Source: Bacillota bacterium | GTDB taxonomy: Bacteria > Bacillota > Clostridia > Acetivibrionales > DSM-1351 | Direction of reading: 5' to 3' | DNA length: 22,385 nt | Assembly: GCA_023416275.1 (NCBI GenBank) | Contig: JAEZIB010000195.1 | Location: forward strand, 1 to 22,385 | Shown: piece by piece, positions 13,977-21,605 of the stretch | Layout of the letters: every line of letters begins with the position of its first letter | How positions within the stretch are numbered: position 1 is the stretch's first letter | Notes under the pieces: generated by a model | The model's input: only the letters and a program-made list of their open reading frames with translations | What the model was told of the DNA's origin: nothing | Databases searched by the model: none | Translations under genes and position numbers: made by a program

Positions 13977-14663
13977 ATGAAAATCTTAAAAAATAAAAAG
14001 CCTTTAATTAATTCACTTAGCACACTTTTTTTGGGACTGATTCTTCTAATAATATTTTTTATAAGCAGAACACCAACTGAGGTATTAAATAATAATATTT
14101 CACTAAGCGACATATCTGTAAACGTATCAATGCCTAATGGTACACCCTCGTATATGGCTTATGAAAATTATGATGAAGCAGATGATATAGCAGATACAGT
14201 AGTAATAGGTGAGGTTATAAAAGTTAATGAACCGAAAGAATTGGTAACAGGGGAGACTATAAATACGATAACTGGGGAAAAAGAACCAATAGGCCATATA
14301 TATACAGTCTCGGAAGTCAAGGTAAGTAAAGTAATAAAAGGGAAGTATTCTGCGGGTGACATAATTAAAATAAAGCAATTTGGAGGATCATATAAAGAGG
14401 TTGGATATGATGAACATAATATGTATGGGACTGTATACTATCAAACTGGAGAAAGGTATTTATTTTTTTTAGGGAGCTATGAAGACAGTCCATGCGATCC
14501 TATAAATCCTTATCAGGGAGACATGCTGATAAAAGATGGCAAAACTATTGCAAGAAACAAGGTACAGTTTATAAAGGAAAATATATCCGAGGATTTGGTA
14601 GTGAAAGCATTAAAGGAAAGAGTAGAGGCTTTGAAGGCTAGAGCTGACAAGGATTCTAAATAA
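13977..14663 (+). CDS. Membrane-anchored extracytoplasmic protein, paralog 2 (tandem duplicate)
   Basis: The 228-residue protein shares start, anchor and core with the preceding one (MKILKNKK...LGLIL, ADTVVIGEVIKVNEPKEL, NTITGEKEP, VIKGKYSAGDIIKIKQFGG, YYQTGERYLFFLGSY, QGDMLIKDGK). The most divergent parts are the segment after the anchor and the C-terminal tail; an insertion (DEHNMYGT) precedes YYQTGER. The start lies one base after the previous stop and has only a weak, distant AGGA, which suggests translational coupling. An operon terminator follows. Function unknown. Kept duplication next to a protease suggests slightly different binding or target specificities (inference). Confidence 0.72.
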   Translation: MKILKNKKPLINSLSTLFLGLILLIIFFISRTPTEVLNNNISLSDISVNVSMPNGTPSYMAYENYDEADDIADTVVIGEVIKVNEPKELVTGETINTITGEKEPIGHIYTVSEVKVSKVIKGKYSAGDIIKIKQFGGSYKEVGYDEHNMYGTVYYQTGERYLFFLGSYEDSPCDPINPYQGDMLIKDGKTIARNKVQFIKENISEDLVVKALKERVEALKARADKDSK

Positions 14664-14677
14664 GCAAAATATCAAGA

Positions 14678-14719
14678 ATAAGGAGACAGACAAATGAAAT
14701 TCAGAGTCTGTCTCCTTAT
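14678..14719 (+). terminator. Bidirectional terminator between the protease operon and nudC
   Basis: ATAAGGAGACAGAC (14678-14691) pairs exactly with GTCTGTCTCCTTAT (14706-14719) around a 14-base loop. It serves the operon on the plus strand and nudC, whose stop is six bases away, on the minus strand. Confidence 0.8.
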
Positions 14720-14725
14720 AATTTA

Positions 14726-15559
14726 TTATCCTTTCTGAATATACCAGTCAATTATTTGTCTTGCTATACTCACCTGGGAAGGCAGCTTTGGTAGATTGTC
14801 AGGGCTAAACCAATCAGCTTTTTCGATTTCAGTACCGTCAACGGAAATTTCACCGCTTTCATACACTGCTGTGAAGCCTACCATTAAAGAGTTTGGATAG
14901 GGCCAGGGCTGGCTTCCGAAATATTTTATGTTTTTTACCTTGATGCCCACTTCTTCCATAAGCTCTCTTTGGACACATTCCTCTAGGGTTTCGCCAGGCT
15001 CTAGGAAGCCTGAAATAAGGCCGTACATGTCATTTTTAAAAGCTTTGGCATGTGCCAGAAGTATCTTGTCGTCCTTGAAAACAGCAGTTATTACGGCTGG
15101 ACAAATCTGAGGATAGCTGATTAAGCCACATTTGGGGCATTTCTTTGCTCGCTCGTCAAGTAGTTCCTCTGTAGGGCAGCCACATCTACCGCAAAACTGG
15201 TTGGATTGATCCCAAAGTACTATTTGAGAGGCTTTGCCTGCTAAAAGGAATAAGTCCATGTCTATTAATTCAAAAAGTGCTCTCAACGATATAAATTCCA
15301 TTCCAACAGGAGTATTTTCTTCTGAGGAAATTTCAGCGGAATAGCATGGACAGCCTTTGAAAAGACCTAGAAACTGAGTTCTGACAGGTGAAATGTTAAT
15401 CTGCTGCAAATTATTCAAATAAGGAACACTGTAATTGCTGTTTTCAACCTTAACAAGCATTTTATTTTCAAAAAAGGCGAACCAATAAATCTTGCCTTCA
15501 TTTATATTTTGAGGTGTGACTGCTGGTTCATAGCATTTATATATACTTTCTCTATTCAT
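14726..15559 (-). CDS. nudC: NAD(H) pyrophosphatase / NAD-cap RNA decapping Nudix hydrolase
   Basis: The 277-residue protein has the full NudC layout. The N-terminal domain is followed by a zinc ribbon (Cys123, Cys126, Cys141, Cys144: CGRCG...CPKCG). The Nudix box is GFLEPGETLEECVQRELMEEVGI (residues 184-206), and the NudC-specific SQPWPYPNS motif at 216-224 reads nicotinamide substrates. The enzyme splits NADH to NMNH and AMP, and NudC homologs remove NAD caps from RNA 5' ends. The ATG start is preceded by AAAGGTAG, a modest ribosome binding site. It is a single gene, convergent with the protease operon. Confidence 0.94.
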   Translation of the reverse strand: MNRESIYKCYEPAVTPQNINEGKIYWFAFFENKMLVKVENSNYSVPYLNNLQQINISPVRTQFLGLFKGCPCYSAEISSEENTPVGMEFISLRALFELIDMDLFLLAGKASQIVLWDQSNQFCGRCGCPTEELLDERAKKCPKCGLISYPQICPAVITAVFKDDKILLAHAKAFKNDMYGLISGFLEPGETLEECVQRELMEEVGIKVKNIKYFGSQPWPYPNSLMVGFTAVYESGEISVDGTEIEKADWFSPDNLPKLPSQVSIARQIIDWYIQKG

Positions 15560-15882
15560 TATATTCTACCTTTTTATATAAATTTTTGGTTATAAGTTAC
15601 AAGAGCATTGGTAATTCTGGGATTGAATGTGTACACCAAAGAATTCTGAATAAATAATTCCCCGTATTCAGGATAAATGCACTATTCCCATATACAAACT
15701 TAACAAAATATTTAATATTTTAAATGGGTTACGGCTAACTTTTTCTTAGAATATCATATGTAATTTTAAAAATCAAATTCAATGATTATTATATATATGT
15801 TAATATATTGTATAGGAGTTGGTGTAAGGCTACGGCACAGATAAACTTTTAAGCGTGAATGTTGATTTTATATTAAAATATT
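15560..15882. other. Gene-free AT-rich DNA upstream of nudC
   Basis: This should hold the nudC promoter. A short inverted repeat CTGAATA/TATTCAG (15646-15652, 15665-15671) is visible. No gene or known RNA motif is recognised. Confidence 0.4.
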
Positions 15883-16221
15883 AACTCAAACTTTGCACAT
15901 AAAAAATCTATTGCTACTACACCTTATATTACTAGGTTTTATATTGGGCTGCTAGGTTTTGAAATGTTAATTTTACAATTAATAATGTCAAGTTGCGGTT
16001 TTAAGACTTGATATAGACTATGAAAACAAACCTTGTGCCAGTATTAAGTATTATAGAATTGGTTTGAATTTGCTTTTTGTATTGGTGGATGTGGAAAGTC
16101 GGCAAAGCAACATCGAATGAATAATGCTAGTTCCTAGCACTTACTAATTTCAGCAATTATTTTGGCAATAAACCATTAATAATCAACCGCACCAATAGCT
16201 TTTTATGTTCCAAGTTTAAGT
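15883..16221. mobile_element. MITE-like element of about 340 bases with imperfect inverted ends (repeat copies R4 and R3)
   Basis: The left end (15883-15913, copy R4) reads ACTCAAACTTTGCACATAAA and on to TCTATTG. The right end (16193-16221), reverse-complemented, reads ACTTAAACTTGGAACATAAA and on to CTATTG, so about 30 bases match imperfectly. On the right side the similarity to R1 and R2 continues inward to about 16151 (copy R3, minus orientation). The interior has no coding frame. It holds a CTAGGTTTT direct repeat and the hairpin TGCTAG-TTC-CTAGCA near 16127-16141. No transposase is present, so this is a non-autonomous relic at best. It ends about 30 bases before the glycosyltransferase start. 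Confidence 0.5.
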
Positions 16222-16252
16222 ACTTTATTTATAATCGAAAGGAACTATTAAA

Positions 16253-17725
16253 TTGAATAAGCTAAAATTAAAAGATATTGTTTTTTATGCAATAGTTTGG
16301 GGTGCTGCTGCGCTGCTGATACTAATTAGCATATGTGTTATACGAAATTTAGGTCCATCTGTAGTTAAAATGCCCTCTTATATGGGTTATGCATATTTGA
16401 TTTTATCTATAACAGCTGTATTTATTATGTATAAAGCAAATATAGTTACAAAGATTAATACTAAGGTTTTTATTACATTGCTGATAATCATTGCGATTGT
16501 TCCAAGATTTATATGGGTATATTTTGTGCAAACTCAGCCCTTTTCAGATTTTCTCCATTTGCATAACTATGGAATAAGTGCAAGTCAAGGTGACTTCAAA
16601 GGTTTTGTTGCTTTCTATGCTGTATTTCCTTTTAAAATAGGCTTTGGGATGGTATTAGCAGGCTTATATTATACCTTTGGAACAGGCTTGATGGTTGCTA
16701 AAATGTTTAATGTAGCTGTCTCTGTAATTCTTGTTGTGCTACTTTATGCAGGCGGAAAAATGCTTTACGGAGAAAAGGCTGGAAGAGTAGCTGCACTGAT
16801 GACTGCACTTTGGCCAGCGCAAATAATGTATACCTCTGTAATTGCATCTGAGCATTTGTTCCTATTATTGTTTATTGCCTCAGTACTGCTGATTTTAAGA
16901 TTTATAAACAAGTATACCTATAAAAATTATGAAATTGTGAATGGAAATTGGCTTTTAATTGGCATAGGTGTGCTTACAGCTTGCGCACAGTTGGTAAGGC
17001 CTATGGCAATGCTTTTGCTACCTGTATTTGCAGTGTTTGTATTACTATATAAGAAGTACCGAGCAAATTCAATTAATAGCGTAGGTTTAGGGCTTAAATC
17101 AATTGCGTTGGTAGTTATCTGTTTTTTTGGATTAATTAACTTAGTAAATATACCTATTCAAATTGCCACAGGAGTTGACATAACAAAATCCAACAGTGGG
17201 TTCAACTTGATGATAGGAACTAATGCAAAATCCAATGGAACCTTTAATAAAGAGGATTTTGGAATAATTGAAAAGAATGGTTATGATTTAGATAAGGTTC
17301 ATAAAGAGGCAAAACAAATAGCTACAGAGAGATTGAAGGGCGAACCAAAGCAGCTATGGAATTTAGTAAAGAAAAAATATCAGATTCTTTGGGGAAATGA
17401 AAACTACGGGTACTATTGGAGCACAGTAGCAGCTCAAAGCTCAAAGGCAGAAAGAATAATTAAATCCCATCCAAGAGCTTTTTATGGCATAGCTCAGTTC
17501 TCTTATACTTTGGTCATAATAATGGCTTTATGCGCATGCTTCTATACTCTTAGAGAGAAACGGTATGATGCACTTATTTTGCTCATGATATTTGGTGGAA
17601 TACTAGTATCCTATACATTCCTTGAAGTGCAGGCAAGATATCACATGCCTGTTATACCAATATTGATTTTATTTGGGTCGAGTTTTTTTACCGAAGCTGC
17701 AAGTTTACATAAATCTAAAATGTAA
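16253..17725 (+). CDS. Polytopic membrane glycosyltransferase, GT39/ArnT-like (GT-C fold)
   Basis: The 490-residue protein starts at TTG nine bases after AAAGGA. About 10-11 transmembrane helices alternate with loops. The first large outside loop contains an acidic site (QPFSDFLHLHNYG), as in dolichyl/undecaprenyl-phosphate-dependent GT-C enzymes of the PMT/ArnT group. A second signature is WPAQIMYTSVIASEHLFLLLF, and a membrane-proximal QARYHMPVIPILILFG near the end matches the family. Such enzymes move a sugar from a polyprenyl-phosphate carrier to a protein or glycan outside the membrane. The acceptor is unknown. The FrhB-like gene two genes downstream, of a kind often found in glycan clusters, supports a surface-polysaccharide role (inference). 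A MITE-like repeat abuts its 5' side. Confidence 0.78.
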   Translation: MNKLKLKDIVFYAIVWGAAALLILISICVIRNLGPSVVKMPSYMGYAYLILSITAVFIMYKANIVTKINTKVFITLLIIIAIVPRFIWVYFVQTQPFSDFLHLHNYGISASQGDFKGFVAFYAVFPFKIGFGMVLAGLYYTFGTGLMVAKMFNVAVSVILVVLLYAGGKMLYGEKAGRVAALMTALWPAQIMYTSVIASEHLFLLLFIASVLLILRFINKYTYKNYEIVNGNWLLIGIGVLTACAQLVRPMAMLLLPVFAVFVLLYKKYRANSINSVGLGLKSIALVVICFFGLINLVNIPIQIATGVDITKSNSGFNLMIGTNAKSNGTFNKEDFGIIEKNGYDLDKVHKEAKQIATERLKGEPKQLWNLVKKKYQILWGNENYGYYWSTVAAQSSKAERIIKSHPRAFYGIAQFSYTLVIIMALCACFYTLREKRYDALILLMIFGGILVSYTFLEVQARYHMPVIPILILFGSSFFTEAASLHKSKM

Positions 17726-17816
17726 TTAAAGTGATAAGGGTTATAGTTATTTAAAAAATAGAAAAGGAGATACCGAGCCTAATTCATTTCCTTGATCTTA
17801 TTTGTGAAATGTTGGC

Positions 17817-18452
17817 ATGGACATATTTATGAAATTGGAAAGACCTAAAATCAAAATAACAGAAGAAGCAACTATTGAAGAATGTGCTTTGACTAATCAA
17901 TTTACAAATAAAAAGATTGTTGAAAAGCTTGAAAATGAAATCAAAATTGAAGATGCAGAGTTTGATGGTTGTCACTTTATTGGAATTGACTTCAAACTAA
18001 TAAAATCAGAAAAATTAATAATTTGGGATTGCATTTTTGAGAGATGTGATTTGTCCAACTTTATCTTCAATAAGATATCGCTGAAAAGATGTGAATTCAT
18101 AAATTGCAAATTGATGGGAACTGTTTTTAGTGAGTGTTTTTTGGAGAGTATATTATTTGACACGGTTAATGGAAGATATATAAATATTAATGGTAGTAAA
18201 ATTCGTAACATTAAAGTGAAGAATTCAGATTTTAGTGAAGGCAGATTAATGGAAAATAACACTAAAAATATAGAGGTTGAAGAAGTTAATTTCAATAGCT
18301 GCGATTTTATCAAAACAAATTTGAATGATATAGACTTTAGTAATTGTAATATAGAAGGAATCAATATAGATTTACAAAGCTTAAATGGAATGAAGGTAAA
18401 TAGTTATCAAGCTAGTTGTTTAGCTTCAATTCTTGGAATTAAAATAGTGTGA
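17817..18452 (+). CDS. Pentapeptide-repeat-like protein
   Basis: The 211-residue protein is largely built of degenerate A(N/D)LxX-type five-residue repeats (FDGCHFIGIDF, WDCIFERCDLSNFIF, RCEFINCKLMGTVFSECF, SDFSEGRL, VNFNSCDFIKTNLNDIDFSNCNIEGINID). This pattern predicts a right-handed quadrilateral beta-helix. Relatives include gyrase-protecting Qnr/MfpA proteins, but most are of unknown function, and the C-terminal dimerisation module of Qnr is not evident. No signal peptide is seen, so it is probably cytoplasmic. The start is uncertain: ATG at 17817 or 17829, neither with a good ribosome binding site, and an in-frame stop lies just upstream. The following gene begins 21 bases after its stop, so they are likely co-transcribed. 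Confidence 0.75.
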   Translation: MDIFMKLERPKIKITEEATIEECALTNQFTNKKIVEKLENEIKIEDAEFDGCHFIGIDFKLIKSEKLIIWDCIFERCDLSNFIFNKISLKRCEFINCKLMGTVFSECFLESILFDTVNGRYININGSKIRNIKVKNSDFSEGRLMENNTKNIEVEEVNFNSCDFIKTNLNDIDFSNCNIEGINIDLQSLNGMKVNSYQASCLASILGIKIV

Positions 18453-18473
18453 ATTTTCATAGAGGAGTTCAAA

Positions 18474-19667
18474 ATGATAAAAATTACAGAGAAACATAAT
18501 TGCACTGGTTGTCATGGTTGTTTAAATATCTGCCCTAAGCAATGTATTACAATGGAGGTAGATAAAGAAGGTTTTTTATACCCTAAAGTAGACTTAGATA
18601 GCTGTGTTGATTGCAGACTTTGCGAAAAGGTATGTCCTGTGCTTAACAAATTAAAAGTAGATAATGAACCACGAGCATATGCCTGCTACAATAAAAATGA
18701 ACAGATTAGATTGGAAAGTTCTTCAGGTGGGATATTTACTCTGATTGCAGAGCAGGTAATTAATGATGGTGGGGTTGTGTTTGGTGTTGGTCTCGATAAA
18801 GATTTGACTGCATTGCATAGCTATGTGGAAACTAAGGAACAACTGAAAGCTTTCCGTGGCTCAAAATATGTTCAGAGCAAAATCGGAGAAACATATAAAA
18901 GAGCGGAGGATTTTCTTAAGCAGAACCGAGATGTATTGTTTACAGGAACCCCCTGCCAGATTGCAGGCTTAAAAGCATATTTGCAGAAGGACTATGATAA
19001 TTTGTTCTGTATAGATATTATTTGTCACGGAGTACCCTCACCTAAGGTTTGGGAAAAGTACCTTGCATATCATGAGAAACGTGTAGATGCCAAGGCACAA
19101 GGTGCAAATTTCAGGCATAAAAATAAAGGCTGGAATAAATTTTCCATGGCTTTGGAATTTGATGATGAAAATGAGTATATTCAAACCCTGGATAAGGATC
19201 TATACATGCAGGCATTTTTAAAGGATACCTGCCTTAGACCTTCATGCCACAAATGCAATTTTAAGACATTACACAGACAGAGTGATATAACACTTGCTGA
19301 TTTTTGGGGTATTCAAAAGGTATTACCAAAGATGGATGATGACAAGGGGACTTCATTAATTTTGATAAATAGTAATAAAGGAAAGGAAGTGTTTGGTTGT
19401 CTTAAAGACAGTATATTATTTGAAGAGGTTGATTTAAACAAAGCAGTTTCCTATAACCCTGCTGCATTTAAATCTGCCAGTGAAAATCCAAACAGAGACG
19501 GATTTTTTGCAGATTTAGATAAGCTTTCCTTTGATAAATTAGTAGATAAATACTGCTCTGAGAGTATCTCTGTAACAGCAAAAAGAAAAATTATATCAAC
19601 AGCAACTACGGTTCTAAAAAGAACTGGATTACTTAGTGTGGCAAAAAAAGTGCTGAGGCGTATGTGA
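18474..19667 (+). CDS. FrhB/F420-hydrogenase beta-subunit-like Fe-S flavoprotein
   Basis: The 397-residue protein starts at ATG after AGAGGAG. The N terminus is a bacterial 2x4Fe-4S ferredoxin domain: Cys10, Cys13, Cys16 and Cys20 (CTGCHGCLNIC), then Cys44, Cys47, Cys50 and Cys54 (CVDCRLCEKVC). It is followed by FrhB_FdhB N- and C-terminal domains (SSGGIFTLIA, GSKYVQS, LFTGTPCQIAGLKAY, ICHGVPSP, SDITLADFWGI). True F420 hydrogenase subunits need partner subunits that are absent here. In Bacteroidetes and Firmicutes this family is commonly found in exopolysaccharide clusters, often beside polysaccharide pyruvyl transferases, where it is thought to be a reductase of unknown substrate. A glycan role is inferred from the GT39-like gene nearby. 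Confidence 0.82.
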   Translation: MIKITEKHNCTGCHGCLNICPKQCITMEVDKEGFLYPKVDLDSCVDCRLCEKVCPVLNKLKVDNEPRAYACYNKNEQIRLESSSGGIFTLIAEQVINDGGVVFGVGLDKDLTALHSYVETKEQLKAFRGSKYVQSKIGETYKRAEDFLKQNRDVLFTGTPCQIAGLKAYLQKDYDNLFCIDIICHGVPSPKVWEKYLAYHEKRVDAKAQGANFRHKNKGWNKFSMALEFDDENEYIQTLDKDLYMQAFLKDTCLRPSCHKCNFKTLHRQSDITLADFWGIQKVLPKMDDDKGTSLILINSNKGKEVFGCLKDSILFEEVDLNKAVSYNPAAFKSASENPNRDGFFADLDKLSFDKLVDKYCSESISVTAKRKIISTATTVLKRTGLLSVAKKVLRRM

Positions 19668-19767
19668 TAAATTTTAAACACAAATAGAGATTGGCTTGCT
19701 TTAAGATAATATAAGAATTTTCATATGAAATTACTTGATGAAAATATGCAAACATTATATTTCAATA

Positions 19768-20451
19768 TTATTTATTGCCTTCTTTGCCTACAAGTGCACA
19801 ATATACAACCATTTCAATGCTTAAATCAAACACTTTTTCAAGAATATCTTCATCATAAGCACCAATGGCGCATATGCCAATCCCCATTTCAGCAGCTGTT
19901 AAGTAGGCATTCTGACATGAGTGTCCAGACTCTATATATAAATACCTCAACCCTCTTTCACCATATTTTTTTACATATCTTGTCCATTCTGCCGTCCACA
20001 ATAAAAGTACGCATGCCTTTGAATCCGTTAATTGGGGTACCGCTTCCTTAACAAGACAGCTATCCACTGCACTTACAAAAAAAAAATCATCATTATAAGG
20101 ATTATAATGATATAGTCCATATTCTAACCCTTCAACATTTAAGGCACAAATATATAGATTTAACCCATATATTCCTCCTGCTGATGGGATAGCCCTTTTA
20201 ATGCCATCTTCATTTCCAATATAACCAATTGCTGACCTTGCAATGTTTTTTATTTGTTCGATTTCAATTTTACTACCGCAAAATTCCCTTGAAGACTTTC
20301 TTTTAGTAAAAATCAGTGGGGTGTTTTCATTATTCCTGTAATTGTCCATGCTCATTTCTCTTTGTTTTTGCCTTTGTTCTCCATAAGTGATTAAGTCCCA
20401 GTCAATATGGTTAAACTTTGTTCTTTTGTAAAACTCTAATGCTCTTTCCAT
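19768..20451 (-). CDS. SagB-type FMN oxidoreductase (nitroreductase fold)
   Basis: The 227-residue protein has the SagB/ThcOx hallmarks: PSAGGIYGLNLYICALNVEGLEYGLYHYNP near the middle, then RYLYIESGHSCQNAYLTAAEMGIGICAIGAYDEDIL and a final YCALVGK. Such enzymes use FMN to oxidise azolines to azoles in azole-containing peptides or perform other dehydrogenations. It lacks the long N-terminal region of some SagB proteins. No YcaO or ThiF-type cyclodehydratase lies in the window, and the genes upstream on this strand are two radical SAM enzymes. The oxidation target here may therefore be something other than an azoline. AAAGGA lies about 11 bases before the ATG. It converges with the FrhB-like gene. 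Confidence 0.85.
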   Translation of the reverse strand: MERALEFYKRTKFNHIDWDLITYGEQRQKQREMSMDNYRNNENTPLIFTKRKSSREFCGSKIEIEQIKNIARSAIGYIGNEDGIKRAIPSAGGIYGLNLYICALNVEGLEYGLYHYNPYNDDFFFVSAVDSCLVKEAVPQLTDSKACVLLLWTAEWTRYVKKYGERGLRYLYIESGHSCQNAYLTAAEMGIGICAIGAYDEDILEKVFDLSIEMVVYCALVGKEGNK

Positions 20452-20475
20452 ATAATCATCGTTCCTTTCATAGTC

Positions 20476-20565
20476 TTAGGTGTTAAAGGTAGCAAAAATT
20501 AATATAGTGCCTGCTATCGGTCCAATAAACTTCAGGGTAACATTGATAAAAGAATAGTCATTCAT
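20476..20565 (-). CDS. Possible 29-residue hydrophobic peptide between SPASM and SagB genes
   Basis: An ATG frame on the minus strand encodes MNDYSFINVTLKFIGPIAGT and nine more residues (ILIFATFNT), hydrophobic in its second half. It lies in the 170-base gap of the operon. There is no good ribosome binding site (an AGGA is about 15 bases away), and the frame stays open upstream of the ATG (about 17 codons) without another start. It could equally be the tail of a deleted membrane-protein gene. Position between two modification enzymes is the only reason to list it. Confidence 0.2.
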   Translation of the reverse strand: MNDYSFINVTLKFIGPIAGTILIFATFNT

Positions 20566-20621
20566 GTTTTTTAATGGTAATCCTATTGCTGCAGCAAGCG
20601 ACCGTAGTGTTTTTTACTTGT

Positions 20622-21605
20622 TTATTTTGCAACATCACATCTGTATATGCAATTTTTATCCTCAAAACACCAATCTTCAGCTAAAGATGACATGGCAAGA
20701 CACCCACCATCACAGTTTTTCACAAAATCACAGTTAATGCATCCACTGCCTATTGTTCTGTTTTTAATTGAGAGCTCATGCCCTTTCATAATTATTGAGC
20801 GAAAGTTATCTGTCAAAATATTACCGACTTTTAAATTGTTCAGCAGCTCACATAGTATAATTTCACCATTAGAGTTAATTATAAATCGTTTGCCAATGCT
20901 GCAAACCTTTTTGTCTAAATTACTATTTTCATTCGGAAAAAGGTTCATATAGCAAGGGAAACTTATATAGCCTTTATCTCCAATCTTGTCCATAAAACTT
21001 AGAGAAACATCTTTAACCTTTATAAGCTCATCTTTATTAAGATTTAATTTTATTCCATCAACGCTTTGGCTAATAACTGCTTGTGTTTTTACTCGTTCTG
21101 CCCCTATGTTATATGAGTTTTCTAAGAAGTTGGTATAACCTTCTAGGCTTTCACTTGTTAATGTTGTAGCAATAATAAGTCCTATATTACTACTTTTAAT
21201 AGCTTTTATTGCATTTATAGCAGCATCATAACTGCCGGTTCCCCTATGATAATCGTTAACTTCCTTATCATAGGAATCTAAAGTTACTGCTATAGCAGAA
21301 ACGCCCATATTTTCAAGAGTCTGTACCATTTTAAAGTCAATTTTATACCCATTGGTTGCAATCAAGGTATTTATGTTTTTATTCTTGCAGTACTCTATGA
21401 TATCTATAAAATTTTCCCTATAAAGGGGTTCGCCGCCACCGAAACTTATCATAAATACTTTTTCAGACGCAAGTTTATCAATTACGGATTTAACTTCATC
21501 AAAAGTCATATCGCTATTGGTGTTTCTATAATCTAAATTGCAGTATCTACATTTTAAATTACATAAGTTCGTTATGTTCCATGTTATTATATATGGATTA
21601 TGCAC
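20622..21605 (-). CDS. Radical SAM/SPASM enzyme, PqqE/MftC-like architecture
   Basis: I choose GTG at 21605, eight bases after GAGGAGG. The upstream ATG at 21635 lies before that site and inside the previous gene. The 327-residue product has CxxxCxxC at Cys15, Cys19 and Cys22 (NLCNLKCRYCN), GGGEPLYREN, and a C-terminal SPASM region with CSIGKRFIINSNGEIILCELL, GSGCINCDFVKNCDGGCLAM and final CFEDKNCIYRC. Enzymes with this plan modify ribosomally made peptides (PqqE, MftC, AlbA) or related substrates. The start overlaps the stop of the B12-type radical SAM gene by eight bases, so translation is coupled. It is the middle gene of a three-gene operon. Substrate unknown. Confidence 0.9.
   Translation of the reverse strand: MHNPYIITWNITNLCNLKCRYCNLDYRNTNSDMTFDEVKSVIDKLASEKVFMISFGGGEPLYRENFIDIIEYCKNKNINTLIATNGYKIDFKMVQTLENMGVSAIAVTLDSYDKEVNDYHRGTGSYDAAINAIKAIKSSNIGLIIATTLTSESLEGYTNFLENSYNIGAERVKTQAVISQSVDGIKLNLNKDELIKVKDVSLSFMDKIGDKGYISFPCYMNLFPNENSNLDKKVCSIGKRFIINSNGEIILCELLNNLKVGNILTDNFRSIIMKGHELSIKNRTIGSGCINCDFVKNCDGGCLAMSSLAEDWCFEDKNCIYRCDVAK

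Noticed and set aside
17972..18364. 130-residue minus-strand frame
   Set aside because: It lies fully antisense inside the pentapeptide-repeat gene, which has the clear repeat pattern; no ribosome binding site.
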